Below are positions 53,001-61,794 of a stretch of 62,215 nt of DNA, in pieces (within the stretch, counting starts at the first letter, position 1; the number at the start of each line of letters is the position of its first letter). The notes below the pieces were generated by a model that saw only the letters and a list, made by a program, of their open reading frames with translations, was not told the DNA's origin and searched no databases. Origin of the DNA: SURF-21 sp964510515. GTDB lineage: Bacteria; Actinomycetota; Geothermincolia; Geothermincolales; RBG-13-55-18. Both the position numbers and the translations under genes were made by a program. The stretch is from assembly GCA_964510515.1 (NCBI GenBank), contig CAZEAU010000014.1, positions 1-62,215 of the forward strand. Reading direction: 5' to 3'.

Positions 53001-55739
53001 ATGGGTGATAGTGCTCCTCCTGCGGAGCGGGAATCCCCGTGGTCCTATTTCTGGGCAAAGACGCCGCGGGATAGCGATGACCGGCGCCGCGAAACGCGCC
53101 GCTATCATCCCTTGCTATACCACATGCTTGATGTCGCCGCCGTGGCGGACGCGATTTGGAGGAGTTGCCTCTCGCAAACACTGCGCAAACGCTTGGAGGC
53201 GGCGCTGGGAGACGATGCGCATACTCACATCATATTTCTCGCCGGAGCGCACGATTTAGGCAAGGCCAGCCCCGCTTTTCAAAAGAGGTCGCCCGAATTG
53301 TCAGATGCCCTGGAAAATGCCGGTTTCCGCTTTTCAAAATACGACCGGCGTGCTTCTCATGGTTTCATCAGCACCCGCATATTGGATGAGATGTTCGAGG
53401 ATTTCTCAGAATTCGCCCTCCTTCATCGCATCACTGGCGGGCACCACGGCACGCTTCCGCGAGCTTCCGACCTCGAGATGGGAAGGACAACTCTGGGAAA
53501 TGACCATTGGAAGGAGGCTCGCCGAGCGCTGCTGGAGGAATTCGCCATCACAGTGGGCTTCGATTTGCAGCGCAAAGCCGGCTTTCAGCGAAAGATAAGT
53601 GACCCGTCCATCATTCCTATCCTCGCCGGATTTATCTGTATTTCGGACTGGATAGGCTCCAATCAGGAGTATTTCAAATGCACCGTGGAATATGGTTCTC
53701 CTGCGCCCAGAGATACGGAGCGTTACTGGGACAAGGCGCAAGAGAAGGCGCACGAGGCGCTTACGGATTTGGGCTGGCTCCCAGCGGTCGCCTTTTCCGA
53801 AGAGAAGCCATTCGATGCCATTTTCGAGGGCTTCACGCCAAATGCTCTCCAGAGAGCCACGATAGAGCTGGCGTTAAAGCAGACCTCCCCTTACCTCATG
53901 ATCATTGAAGCCCCTATGGGCCAAGGGAAGACGGAGGCGGCGCTTTTTGCGGCTGATGTCTCCATGTGCAGAGGATTTGCGAGCGGCATGTATATCGCCA
54001 TGCCAACACAGGCAACGAGCAATGCGATGTTCAAGCGCGTTCTGGACGACTATCTTTCGCGGCGTGGACACCGGGGAAAGCTCAACCTGCAGCTTGTACA
54101 CGCAGATGCCCTCCTTACGCGCGCGACAATGGCGGCGCTGGGGGAGGTTGGGGAGTTCAAGCCCGAGAACATCAGCGAAGGCGGCGATGCGGAAGCCCAA
54201 TCCTGGTTCGGAGCAAGAAAAAGGCCGCTCCTCGCACCTTTCGGCGTGGGCACCATCGATCAAAGCCTGTTAAGCGTTCTTCAAACCCGCCACTGGTTTG
54301 TGCGGCTTTTCGGCCTGGCGGACAAGGTCATCATATTCGACGAAGTCCACGCCTACGATGCATACATGAGCACGATCCTCGAGCGCCTTATGGGCTGGCT
54401 CGCAGAGGTGGGCTGCACGGTCATCGTGCTGTCGGCAACGCTTCCGGAAGCAAAAAGAAGGGCGCTCGTAAAAGCTTATTCCAGCCAGGAGGACATCGCA
54501 TACGAGAGGTATCCCCGAATAACCCTGGCCGAGCCGCGGCTATACGGCGAGGAGCAGGCCGAGAACGAGGCTAGCTGCATCGAGATAACAATGGATGAAC
54601 CGCGAACAATAGAAATCGATTTTATCGGTACGGAGCTTGCAGGGCTCGCGGAAACCCTGGCGCAGAGGCTGAAGACGGGCGGCTGCGCGGCTGTGGTCTG
54701 CAACACCGTAGATCGCGCCATAGAGGTGTATAGATATCTGGCAGGCAGCATGGAGGATACCGAGTGCGGACTCTTCCACGCGCGAACGCTTCAGGCGTGG
54801 CGGCGAAAGCGAGAGGAGGAAGTGCTCCGCAAGTTTGGCAAGGGAGAGAGGCAACCCGATGGGACATATGTGAACCAGCACAGGCCTGAGCGGGCCGTTC
54901 TGGTGGCCACCCAGGTCATCGAGCAAAGCCTCGACCTTGATTTCGATTTAATGGTTTCGGAGATCGCCCCTATCGATTTGCTCCTGCAGCGCTGTGGAAG
55001 ACTGCACCGGCATCCACGCCCGCGTCCAGCAAACCTGAGGTCGCCAAGGTTCATCGTTATCTGTGACGCTGACTTAGAGGGAAAGCCGCCCGATTCTTTC
55101 GGCAAGGGCATCGAGTACATATATGAGCGCTTCATCCTATTGCGCACATGGTTGGCCTTGCGGCAGCGAACGACGATTGATCTGCCCATGGAAATCGAGG
55201 GATTGGTGGAAGCGGCATATGGGGTATGCGACTCTGCCCATGGTGATGACTGGAAGCATGCTCTGGAACAGGCACATATCATAATGGAGCATGGGCGAAG
55301 TGAATCCGGAAGAGAAGCCGGCAGAATCCTGATAAGCGCTCCCGCCTCCCCCAGCGACCTGATAGAGGTCTTCAATGATCAATTGCTTGAGGATGAGGAC
55401 CCGATGGTTCACAGGACCCTAAGGGCATCGACGCGTGAGGGCAATCCCTCCATAACGGTCGTTATGGTGCCTGCAAAAACCGCTCTGTCGGATGAACCCG
55501 ATGTATTGGAGGTACGCTCGTTACTCGAGCATTCGGTTAAATTGAGCGCCTACGGGCTATTCAAGGCGCTGCTTGAGGAGGGTGAGCGCCCAAGGGAATG
55601 GGCGGGCAACGCCCATCTGCGCCATGCGCGAATCGCGCGCCTCGACCAAAACAATAGTGCTTGCGTTGGAGGTTATAGCCTAACGGCCGATGAGGCTTTA
55701 GGCGTCGTTTCCGAAAAGGACGGTGGAGACAATGGCTGA
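53001..55739 (+). CDS. cas3: CRISPR-associated helicase/nuclease Cas3 (type I-E)
   Basis: A 912-residue two-domain enzyme. The N-terminal HD nuclease domain (about residues 20-235) has HPLLYHMLDV (His41), LAGAHDLGKASPAF (His84-Asp85), the histidine in RASHGFIS, and ITGGHHGTLP. The DExH helicase follows: Walker A EAPMGQGKTEAA near residue 305, DEVHAYD near 447, VLSATLPE, and the C-terminal helicase end ERAVLVATQVIEQSLDLDFD with LLQRCGRLHRH. All catalytic elements look intact. It unwinds and degrades target DNA once Cascade has bound. It is the first gene of a complete I-E operon, and its last 8 bases overlap cse1. Confidence 0.97.
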   Translation: MGDSAPPAERESPWSYFWAKTPRDSDDRRRETRRYHPLLYHMLDVAAVADAIWRSCLSQTLRKRLEAALGDDAHTHIIFLAGAHDLGKASPAFQKRSPELSDALENAGFRFSKYDRRASHGFISTRILDEMFEDFSEFALLHRITGGHHGTLPRASDLEMGRTTLGNDHWKEARRALLEEFAITVGFDLQRKAGFQRKISDPSIIPILAGFICISDWIGSNQEYFKCTVEYGSPAPRDTERYWDKAQEKAHEALTDLGWLPAVAFSEEKPFDAIFEGFTPNALQRATIELALKQTSPYLMIIEAPMGQGKTEAALFAADVSMCRGFASGMYIAMPTQATSNAMFKRVLDDYLSRRGHRGKLNLQLVHADALLTRATMAALGEVGEFKPENISEGGDAEAQSWFGARKRPLLAPFGVGTIDQSLLSVLQTRHWFVRLFGLADKVIIFDEVHAYDAYMSTILERLMGWLAEVGCTVIVLSATLPEAKRRALVKAYSSQEDIAYERYPRITLAEPRLYGEEQAENEASCIEITMDEPRTIEIDFIGTELAGLAETLAQRLKTGGCAAVVCNTVDRAIEVYRYLAGSMEDTECGLFHARTLQAWRRKREEEVLRKFGKGERQPDGTYVNQHRPERAVLVATQVIEQSLDLDFDLMVSEIAPIDLLLQRCGRLHRHPRPRPANLRSPRFIVICDADLEGKPPDSFGKGIEYIYERFILLRTWLALRQRTTIDLPMEIEGLVEAAYGVCDSAHGDDWKHALEQAHIIMEHGRSESGREAGRILISAPASPSDLIEVFNDQLLEDEDPMVHRTLRASTREGNPSITVVMVPAKTALSDEPDVLEVRSLLEHSVKLSAYGLFKALLEEGERPREWAGNAHLRHARIARLDQNNSACVGGYSLTADEALGVVSEKDGGDNG

Positions 55740-57357
55740 ATTCAATCTTATCGATGAGCCCTGGATCCCATGTATTGATCTGGAGGGCCAACAAGTCGAG
55801 CATGGCATAGGCAAAACGATTCTCGGGGCCCACCAACTGCGCGAGATTTGCGACGATTCACCCCTGGTCACCGTAGCGCTACATAGGCTGCTGCTGGCGA
55901 TCCTGTACCGAGCGCATAATGGCCCACGAAGCATGGACGAGTGGAGCGAACTGTATTCGGCAGGCACATTTCAACCTGATACCATAAATGGGTATCTGGA
56001 AAAGTGGCATGATCGCTTCTTTCTTTTCGCAGAGGATTTCCCCTTCTATCAAATGGCGAAAATGCGAACAGTCAAAGGGACGACTAAGGAAGATGTAGTC
56101 GTAAGCGTAAACCGCTTGGCGACGGAATGCGCGAGCGGGAATAACGCTACCCTGTTCGATCATTGCAACGATGAGGATGAGGTCAGCTGGTTGCCGCCGG
56201 AAACTGCCAGATGGCTGGTCGCCAGTCAATCTTTTGCGCTGGGCTTCGGAAAAAGCAGTGATATTGAAATAGACGGTGCTTATGAAAGTCGGCCTTACTC
56301 GGCGGATGCAATAGCGCTGCGCGGCATGTGCATATGGCTGCAGGGCAACACTCTTTTCGACACGCTGATGGCCAACCTGGCCCCCATGCTGGAAGACGCT
56401 TCCCTGCCGCCTTGGGAGCTGGATGACCCTCATAAATATAGGGATAAACTCGTTGGAAAGACTAGGAAATCGACTTCCTCTCTTGGCACAGTTGACCGAC
56501 TCACTTGGCAAAGCCGACTTGTGCTTCTGCTGAAAGAGGGCGAAACCTGTTCGAGAATGTGCTTCACGCAAGGGAGGACCGCCGACAAATCGCCGGGAGA
56601 CCCGATGAAAACATACCGGAAATCGAAAGATGCAGGCGTGCTCCCGCTGTCTCTCAGCGCCCACAAATCCTCGTGGAGAGATGCCCATTCCATTCTCATG
56701 ATTCCTAAAAAGGATGCTGGTGGGCAAAGGCCGGAGTGCTTCAATCTGGTGGCCAGATCTTTCTTGGGCGGAAAACTCCTGGCGGATGAAGAATTCAGAA
56801 CACATGTCGTCGGCTTGGCGTCGGCGCCCCAAAAAGCGGGAAAGTTTGTGCTCTGGCGACACGAACGCATGCCGCTCCCGCTCTCTCTCATAACAAGCAT
56901 CGATCTTCAAGAGCAGCTTGGCTCGCTGCTTCAGAATGCTGAGCGTGCGGCCTTAATGCTAAACAGACGTATCCGCAGAATAGCCAAGTTATACCTCTCC
57001 CCTGACGCGGAGGATCCAGGCGGCAGACAGGCGGACACGGAGGAGATATCCAGAGTTGCTAAGGCCATGGACTCCCGCCCCGCCTTTTGGGCGCGCTTGG
57101 AAGAGCATTTCTATACCTTGCTGGAGGGACTACCAAACGACTGGGATGCAGCGGGTGCCGGTTGGAAGCCGGATGAGCAGATGGAGGCATCCAATGCTTG
57201 GCGAGAAAACATAAAGAAGGAGGCTAAGCGGGCACTTGAAGAGAGCATCCGATCTCTGGGCAATACCGCCCGTGCCATTAAATCAATAGCAAAGGTCCGC
57301 ACCGACTTCTACGACGATGATCTCGAGCAACCGGCAGCAAAGAGCCGTGACCAGTGA
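55732..57357 (+). CDS. casA: Cascade large subunit Cse1/CasA (Cas8e)
   Basis: A 541-residue protein starting MAEFNLIDEPWIPCIDLEGQ, the almost invariant NLIDEPWIP start of Cse1. Other typical parts are ALHRLLLAILYRAHNGPRS, DRFFLFAEDFPFYQMA, and the C-terminal helical bundle. It recognises the PAM and recruits Cas3. ATG 55732 overlaps the cas3 stop; the frame upstream (GTG 55723) would only add three residues. In the operon it lies 15 bp before cse2. The N-terminal loop region that contacts the PAM is present, but the reading specificity cannot be judged here. Confidence 0.96.
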   Translation: MAEFNLIDEPWIPCIDLEGQQVEHGIGKTILGAHQLREICDDSPLVTVALHRLLLAILYRAHNGPRSMDEWSELYSAGTFQPDTINGYLEKWHDRFFLFAEDFPFYQMAKMRTVKGTTKEDVVVSVNRLATECASGNNATLFDHCNDEDEVSWLPPETARWLVASQSFALGFGKSSDIEIDGAYESRPYSADAIALRGMCIWLQGNTLFDTLMANLAPMLEDASLPPWELDDPHKYRDKLVGKTRKSTSSLGTVDRLTWQSRLVLLLKEGETCSRMCFTQGRTADKSPGDPMKTYRKSKDAGVLPLSLSAHKSSWRDAHSILMIPKKDAGGQRPECFNLVARSFLGGKLLADEEFRTHVVGLASAPQKAGKFVLWRHERMPLPLSLITSIDLQEQLGSLLQNAERAALMLNRRIRRIAKLYLSPDAEDPGGRQADTEEISRVAKAMDSRPAFWARLEEHFYTLLEGLPNDWDAAGAGWKPDEQMEASNAWRENIKKEAKRALEESIRSLGNTARAIKSIAKVRTDFYDDDLEQPAAKSRDQ

Positions 57358-57372
57358 AAGGAGGAAAGCCCA

Positions 57373-57966
57373 ATGAGCCTTGATGAAAGCCAGAAAGCAT
57401 TCGTAGGATATCTTCTCAGCTTGGCGAAAGAGGGGCAGGAAAACCGTGCCGCGCTCGCGGGCCTTCGCAGCGGATTGGGCAAGAAGCCGGGGGAGATGGC
57501 GCGCGTTCACAAGCATGTGGCGCCATACCTGCCGGCGGAGAGCTATAACGACCGCTGGTATTATCTTGTCGCCACTCTATTTGGCCTGCATCCGAAGCAC
57601 AGGGGACCCGGCGAGAGCACAACGGATAGTGGCGGGTTGAAGAAAGCTTGGACGCTTGGTCGAGCATTTAAGCCCCTGAGGGACAAGAGCGACAGCATGG
57701 AAGCTCGTTTCGTCGCGTTGCTGAATGCACACGCTGACGACTTGGACGACCATCTCCGACATGCCGTAAGCCTGCTTAAGGCGAATGACCTGTCCTTGGA
57801 CTGGTTTCGTTTCCTCGAGGACCTGCTCGCATGGGATCACCCGGAAGGATATGTCCAGTTGAGGTGGGCGAGAGATTTCTATGGCGGCAGTGGAGCAGCA
57901 AGCGCCCCCGGAGGCGATATGTTGGATAATGGCTCATCGAAACAGGAGGTTGAGGAACATGAGTAA
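57373..57966 (+). CDS. casB: Cascade small subunit Cse2/CasB (Cas11e)
   Basis: A 197-residue, mostly alpha-helical protein. Family features are FVGYLLSLAKEGQENRAALA with LRSGLGKKPGEMARVHKHVA near the start, YYLVATLFGLHPKH, and the end DLLAWDHPEGYVQLRWARDFYG, typical of Cse2. Two copies per complex stabilise the target-strand displacement. GAAAGGAGG lies before the ATG. Its last 8 bases overlap the cas7 start. Confidence 0.95.
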   Translation: MSLDESQKAFVGYLLSLAKEGQENRAALAGLRSGLGKKPGEMARVHKHVAPYLPAESYNDRWYYLVATLFGLHPKHRGPGESTTDSGGLKKAWTLGRAFKPLRDKSDSMEARFVALLNAHADDLDDHLRHAVSLLKANDLSLDWFRFLEDLLAWDHPEGYVQLRWARDFYGGSGAASAPGGDMLDNGSSKQEVEEHE

Positions 57967-59119
57967 CTCCGGCGTCAAAATCGAGGTTCATCTGATTCAA
58001 AATTTCGCACCTTCCAACTTGAACCGCGATGATACGGGTCAACCGAAGAGCGCCTATTTCGGCGGTTTTCGCAGGGCCCGCGTGTCGAGCCAATGCGGAA
58101 AGCGTGCGGCCCGTGAATGGTGGCGCGAACGCGGAACGGTAGCGGTCGGTGAACGCACAAAGAGGCTGCAGCAATTGATCGAAGAGAAGCTGAGCGAGGA
58201 CGATGCATTCATGAAAGTCGCCGCCAATGAGGAGGAGCGCAAGACTGCAATCGGCGATTTCGTCTCAACCTACTACGCCGCGCCCGATAAGAAAAAGCCT
58301 GAGAGCACGAGCGTCTTGATATTCATCAGCCCGGAAGAGATTGAGGTTTGCGCCGCCGCGATAATGGAAATGTGGCCGAAAATTGAAAAGAGGAAAGACG
58401 TCGATGCCCGCATCAAGGCATCTCGGATCTCGGCTGACATCGCGCTGTTTGGACGCATGTTGGCCGAGCAGCCAGGGCGCAATACGGATGGCGCATGCCA
58501 GGTCGCGCATCCCATCTCCACCCATAAGGTAGACATGGAGATGGATTTCTACACTGCGGTTGATGACCTCAACCCCGAAGAGGAGACGGGAGCGGGGATG
58601 ATGGGTATAATCGGCTTCAACAGCGCTTGCTATTACCGTTATGCCCTTGTGGATAGAGATCAGCTTGCCAGGAACTTGACCGGCAAAACGGAGCGCAAGG
58701 ACGGCGAATGGGCGCAGAGGCTTGAGGCCGAGGACTACCGCGAGGCCGATGGTGTGATCGGGGCTTTCCTGGAGGCGATTGTCTATGCTATCCCCAGTGG
58801 AAAGCAGAACTCCTTCGCCGCCCAGAACCTGCCCTCGTTCGGGCTGTTCGTCAGGCGAGAGGGCGGCGTACCGGTCTCGCTTGCCAACGCCTTTGCCAAG
58901 CCTGTTCGCCCCAGGAAAGACGATGATGACCTCATAGGCCTGTCCGTTGATGCGCTCACGAAGCATTGGGAAACGATCGCGGAGGTGTATGGAGCTCAAG
59001 GCATCAAAAAGACGGCTTGTTTTCATGTTGGGCAGTCAGACCGCTTGAACGGGCTCAAAGAATCCGATAAGGGAAGCGTCGAAGCGGCGATCAAGGCGGT
59101 CATAGAGGCGGAGAAATAG
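57959..59119 (+). CDS. casC: Cascade backbone subunit Cas7e/Cse4 (CasC)
   Basis: A 386-residue RAMP protein. The N-terminus has IEVHLIQNFAPSNLNRDDTG and PKSAYFGGFRRARVSSQCGKRA, the Cas7e signature. The centre has TDGACQVAHPISTHKVDMEM and the typical end of the palm region. Six copies wrap the crRNA spacer. The frame is open further upstream within cse2, but ATG 57959, overlapping the cse2 end, matches the family start and follows AGGAGG. Confidence 0.96.
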   Translation: MSNSGVKIEVHLIQNFAPSNLNRDDTGQPKSAYFGGFRRARVSSQCGKRAAREWWRERGTVAVGERTKRLQQLIEEKLSEDDAFMKVAANEEERKTAIGDFVSTYYAAPDKKKPESTSVLIFISPEEIEVCAAAIMEMWPKIEKRKDVDARIKASRISADIALFGRMLAEQPGRNTDGACQVAHPISTHKVDMEMDFYTAVDDLNPEEETGAGMMGIIGFNSACYYRYALVDRDQLARNLTGKTERKDGEWAQRLEAEDYREADGVIGAFLEAIVYAIPSGKQNSFAAQNLPSFGLFVRREGGVPVSLANAFAKPVRPRKDDDDLIGLSVDALTKHWETIAEVYGAQGIKKTACFHVGQSDRLNGLKESDKGSVEAAIKAVIEAEK

Positions 59120-59121
59120 CG

Positions 59122-59748
59122 ATGAAACAGTCTTACACGCTCCTTTTGCGGCTTGAGGGGCCCATGCAATCCTGGGGTTACCGAAGCCGCTTCGACTACC
59201 GCGATACCGCGCTTGAACCTACTCGCAGCGGCGTCATCGGCCTTATCTGCGCAGCCATGGGCATCGCGCGCGGTGAGAACATCTCACGCTTTGACACAAT
59301 CCGTATGGGCGTGCGTGTAGACAGACAAGGTCGGCCTGAGCGCGATTATCACACCGCGTCCGATGTCATAAAGGCCGATGGAAAAGGGAGGGATACGGTT
59401 GTATCCTACCGTGATTATCTGGCCGATGCGTCTTTCACCGTGGGGCTGGAGTCCGAGGATAGAGAAATGCTGGACTCGATAGCCGAGGCATTACGGAACC
59501 CCGCATGGACCCTGTTTCTAGGCCGTAAGGCTTTCCCCCTTGCCCGCCCACCCCTCAAGCCTTCAGATGACCCGCAGAAAGGAAGCCTGCAGGAACACCT
59601 TCTGAAGGGCCGGTCCAACATGCGCGTAGTGCTGGAAGCCCCTGACGGCGAGCGAACCCAGAACGATTGGCCGCTGTGTTTCGGCAGGCGCCGCTTTTCG
59701 CCCCGCTCTGTAACCACCTGCTTCGACGACAAGGGGGATTCGATATGA
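59122..59748 (+). CDS. casD: Cascade subunit Cas5e (CasD)
   Basis: A 208-residue RAMP protein beginning SYTLLLRLEGPMQSWGYRSR with FDYRDTALEPTRSGVIGLIC next, the classical Cas5e N-terminus that holds the 5' handle of the crRNA. The Cas5 C-terminal part with LFLGRKAFPLARPPL is present. It starts 2 bp after the cas7 stop and overlaps cas6e by 4 bp (ATGA). Confidence 0.96.
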   Translation: MKQSYTLLLRLEGPMQSWGYRSRFDYRDTALEPTRSGVIGLICAAMGIARGENISRFDTIRMGVRVDRQGRPERDYHTASDVIKADGKGRDTVVSYRDYLADASFTVGLESEDREMLDSIAEALRNPAWTLFLGRKAFPLARPPLKPSDDPQKGSLQEHLLKGRSNMRVVLEAPDGERTQNDWPLCFGRRRFSPRSVTTCFDDKGDSI

Positions 59749-60527
59749 GAAGCGCAGCTAATACTTTTCTTTTCCTCTCCCGGCTCGTCCTCAGCCAGCG
59801 CTCCCGGCAGGTCGTCAGCGAGCTGGCACGCCCGTATGAGATGCATCGCACCCTGATGCGTGCTTTTCCGCAAGCAAGTGGTGAGGCTGGCACCAAAGCG
59901 CGCGATGAATACAGCATGCTTTTCCGCACCGAGGCTGAGGACTCGCACGGGAGGGTCATCGTCTTCGTGCAATCGCTCATCGAGCCGAAGTGGTCGTTTC
60001 TCGACGGCTTGAACGGCTATCTCCGTGTGGATACGGAAATGCCAAGGCATGAGTGTAAGGACATCATGCCTGCATATCGCGGGATTAAGAACGGACAGGT
60101 CCTCTGGTTTCGTTTACGCGCCAACCCAACAAAACGAGTGGCGAAAGAGGGTGACCCGATGAAGGGCAAACGAGTGGAACTGATGCGCGAGGAAGATCAA
60201 ATCGACTGGTTGATGCGCAAAGGCAGTGGCAAGAATAAGGCCACCACGGGAGGTTTCGACCTTCTTGTCAGGGAGGTAGCGGAACCGGGAGGGGAGATGC
60301 GCCTGGTGCCTTATGTTACTGCTTGCAGCGAGGGAAAACAGGTTTGGCGCAAGAAGGGCAAACCTGGAGCAGCGCGCGCGCATACGACCACACACCTGTC
60401 TGTTCTCTTCGAAGGCCTCTTGCGCGTTACGGATACAGAGGCCTTTTTGGAGACCCTCGTCAGGGGCATCGGGGCCGGAAAAGCCTTTGGTTTTGGCCTC
60501 CTCTCCGTTGCGCCGATATCCATATAA
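59745..60527 (+). CDS. casE: crRNA-processing endonuclease Cas6e (CasE)
   Basis: A 260-residue protein with two ferredoxin-like folds. The N-terminal ELARPYEMHRTLMRAFPQ carries Tyr31 and His34, which match the catalytic Tyr/His pair of E. coli CasE. The C-terminal glycine-rich loop is RGIGAGKAFGFGLLSV. It cleaves the repeat RNA 8 nt before the spacer, leaving the repeat's 3' part (GTGAACC plus the next base) as handle. ATG 59745 overlaps the cas5 stop; an upstream extension to 59667 is an artefact. Confidence 0.95.
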   Translation: MRSAANTFLFLSRLVLSQRSRQVVSELARPYEMHRTLMRAFPQASGEAGTKARDEYSMLFRTEAEDSHGRVIVFVQSLIEPKWSFLDGLNGYLRVDTEMPRHECKDIMPAYRGIKNGQVLWFRLRANPTKRVAKEGDPMKGKRVELMREEDQIDWLMRKGSGKNKATTGGFDLLVREVAEPGGEMRLVPYVTACSEGKQVWRKKGKPGAARAHTTTHLSVLFEGLLRVTDTEAFLETLVRGIGAGKAFGFGLLSVAPISI

Positions 60528-60542
60528 ACCCTGGGGACAGTC

Positions 60543-61496
60543 ATGAGACTTCGGGACTTACACCTTCTGCCCAAGTTCAGGGACGGCTTGAGCTACCTCT
60601 ACGTTGAGCACAGCAGGATAGACAGAGAGATGAATGCGATCGCCCTCCACGACAAGAACGGGACCGTTCCCGTTCCCTGTGCTTCGCTGGCGCTTCTTAT
60701 GCTTGGCCCCGGCACCAACATCACCCATGCGGCCATATCTGCTCTTGCCGATAATGGATGCCTCGTCCTTTGGTGTGGCGAACAGGCCGTCAGGTTTTAC
60801 GCACAAGGTATGGGCGAAACACGCAAAGCCCGCAACATCATCAAGCAGGCCAGGTTGTGCTCGATTCCCCACTTGCGCCTTAAGGTGGTCAGAAATATGT
60901 ACGAGATGCGCTTCAAGGAAAGCCTGGATACAGGGCTTTCCTTGCAACAGATAAGGGGTATGGAGGGCATACGGGTCAGAAACGCATATAAGCAGGCTGC
61001 AAAGGAGGCGGGCATCACCTGGAAAGGTCGCTCATATGACAGGAACGCCTGGGCAAGCGCGGATCCTGCGAACAGAGCACTCTCCAGCGCCAACAGCTGC
61101 CTGTACGGGATCTGCCAAGCCGCCATTATATCAGCAGGGTATTCCCCCGCTCTGGGCTTTATACATACCGGAAAAATGAATTCTTTCTCTTACGACATAG
61201 CCGACCTCTATAAGACTGAAATCACTATTCCAATCGCGTTTCAAGCAGCTGCGGAGGGCGAACATGATATCGACAGGAGGGCTCGTCTTTGCTGTCGCGA
61301 TGTTTTTCGGGAAGTGCGCCTCCTCGAAAGGATAATTCCCGACATCGAACGAGCTTTGTCGGTTGAAGAAACGCAGAACGGGGAGGAAGAAGACTGTGCT
61401 GACCTCGATGGTCCAGTTTATCATCCGGGAGCGATTTGGGATCCAGAGCTGGAGATAATCGACGGCGGAGTGAACTATGGACAGCGGGAGGATTAG
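60543..61496 (+). CDS. cas1: CRISPR integrase Cas1 (type I-E)
   Basis: A 317-residue Cas1e. Family features are HLLPKFRDGLSYLYVEHSRI, PVPCASLALLMLGPGTNITH, and the active site: the glutamate in RGMEGIRVRNAY, the histidine in LGFIHTGKMNSFSYDIADLY and the aspartate in the same stretch. All three metal ligands are present, so spacer acquisition should be possible. The acidic C-terminal tail (EETQNGEEEDCADLDG) fits I-E. It starts 15 bp after cas6e. Confidence 0.96.
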   Translation: MRLRDLHLLPKFRDGLSYLYVEHSRIDREMNAIALHDKNGTVPVPCASLALLMLGPGTNITHAAISALADNGCLVLWCGEQAVRFYAQGMGETRKARNIIKQARLCSIPHLRLKVVRNMYEMRFKESLDTGLSLQQIRGMEGIRVRNAYKQAAKEAGITWKGRSYDRNAWASADPANRALSSANSCLYGICQAAIISAGYSPALGFIHTGKMNSFSYDIADLYKTEITIPIAFQAAAEGEHDIDRRARLCCRDVFREVRLLERIIPDIERALSVEETQNGEEEDCADLDGPVYHPGAIWDPELEIIDGGVNYGQRED

Positions 61497-61501
61497 CCGG
61501 C

Positions 61502-61777
61502 ATGGTTGTGTATATTCTTGAAAGCGTGCCTCGTGGCCTAAGGGGCGAGCTGACCCGCTGGCTCCTTGAGCCACATGCGGGAGTCTTCGTTGGAAAGGTT
61601 TCCGCAATGGTTCGAGAAAGACTGTGGGAGAGAATCTGCTCTAAGATAAAGGATGGTGGATGCATTATGATTCATAACACCAATAACGAACAAGGCTTCT
61701 TCTTCGATGTTCAGGGTACGACACAGAGGTCTATCGTGGACTTTGAAGGTATTGCTCTTGTGCGACGAAATCCATAA
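61502..61777 (+). CDS. cas2: CRISPR adaptation protein Cas2 (type I-E)
   Basis: A 91-residue protein starting MVVYILESVPRGLRGELTRW and ending EGIALVRRNP, typical of Cas2e. It has the GVFVGKVSAMVRERLWE stretch that contacts Cas1. The frame opens at 61436, but the ATG at 61502, just after GGGAGG, gives the family start. It forms the integration complex with Cas1. The stop codon is only 17 bp before the first CRISPR repeat. Confidence 0.95.
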   Translation: MVVYILESVPRGLRGELTRWLLEPHAGVFVGKVSAMVRERLWERICSKIKDGGCIMIHNTNNEQGFFFDVQGTTQRSIVDFEGIALVRRNP

Positions 61778-61794
61778 TCCCTGTTCAAGCCAGT

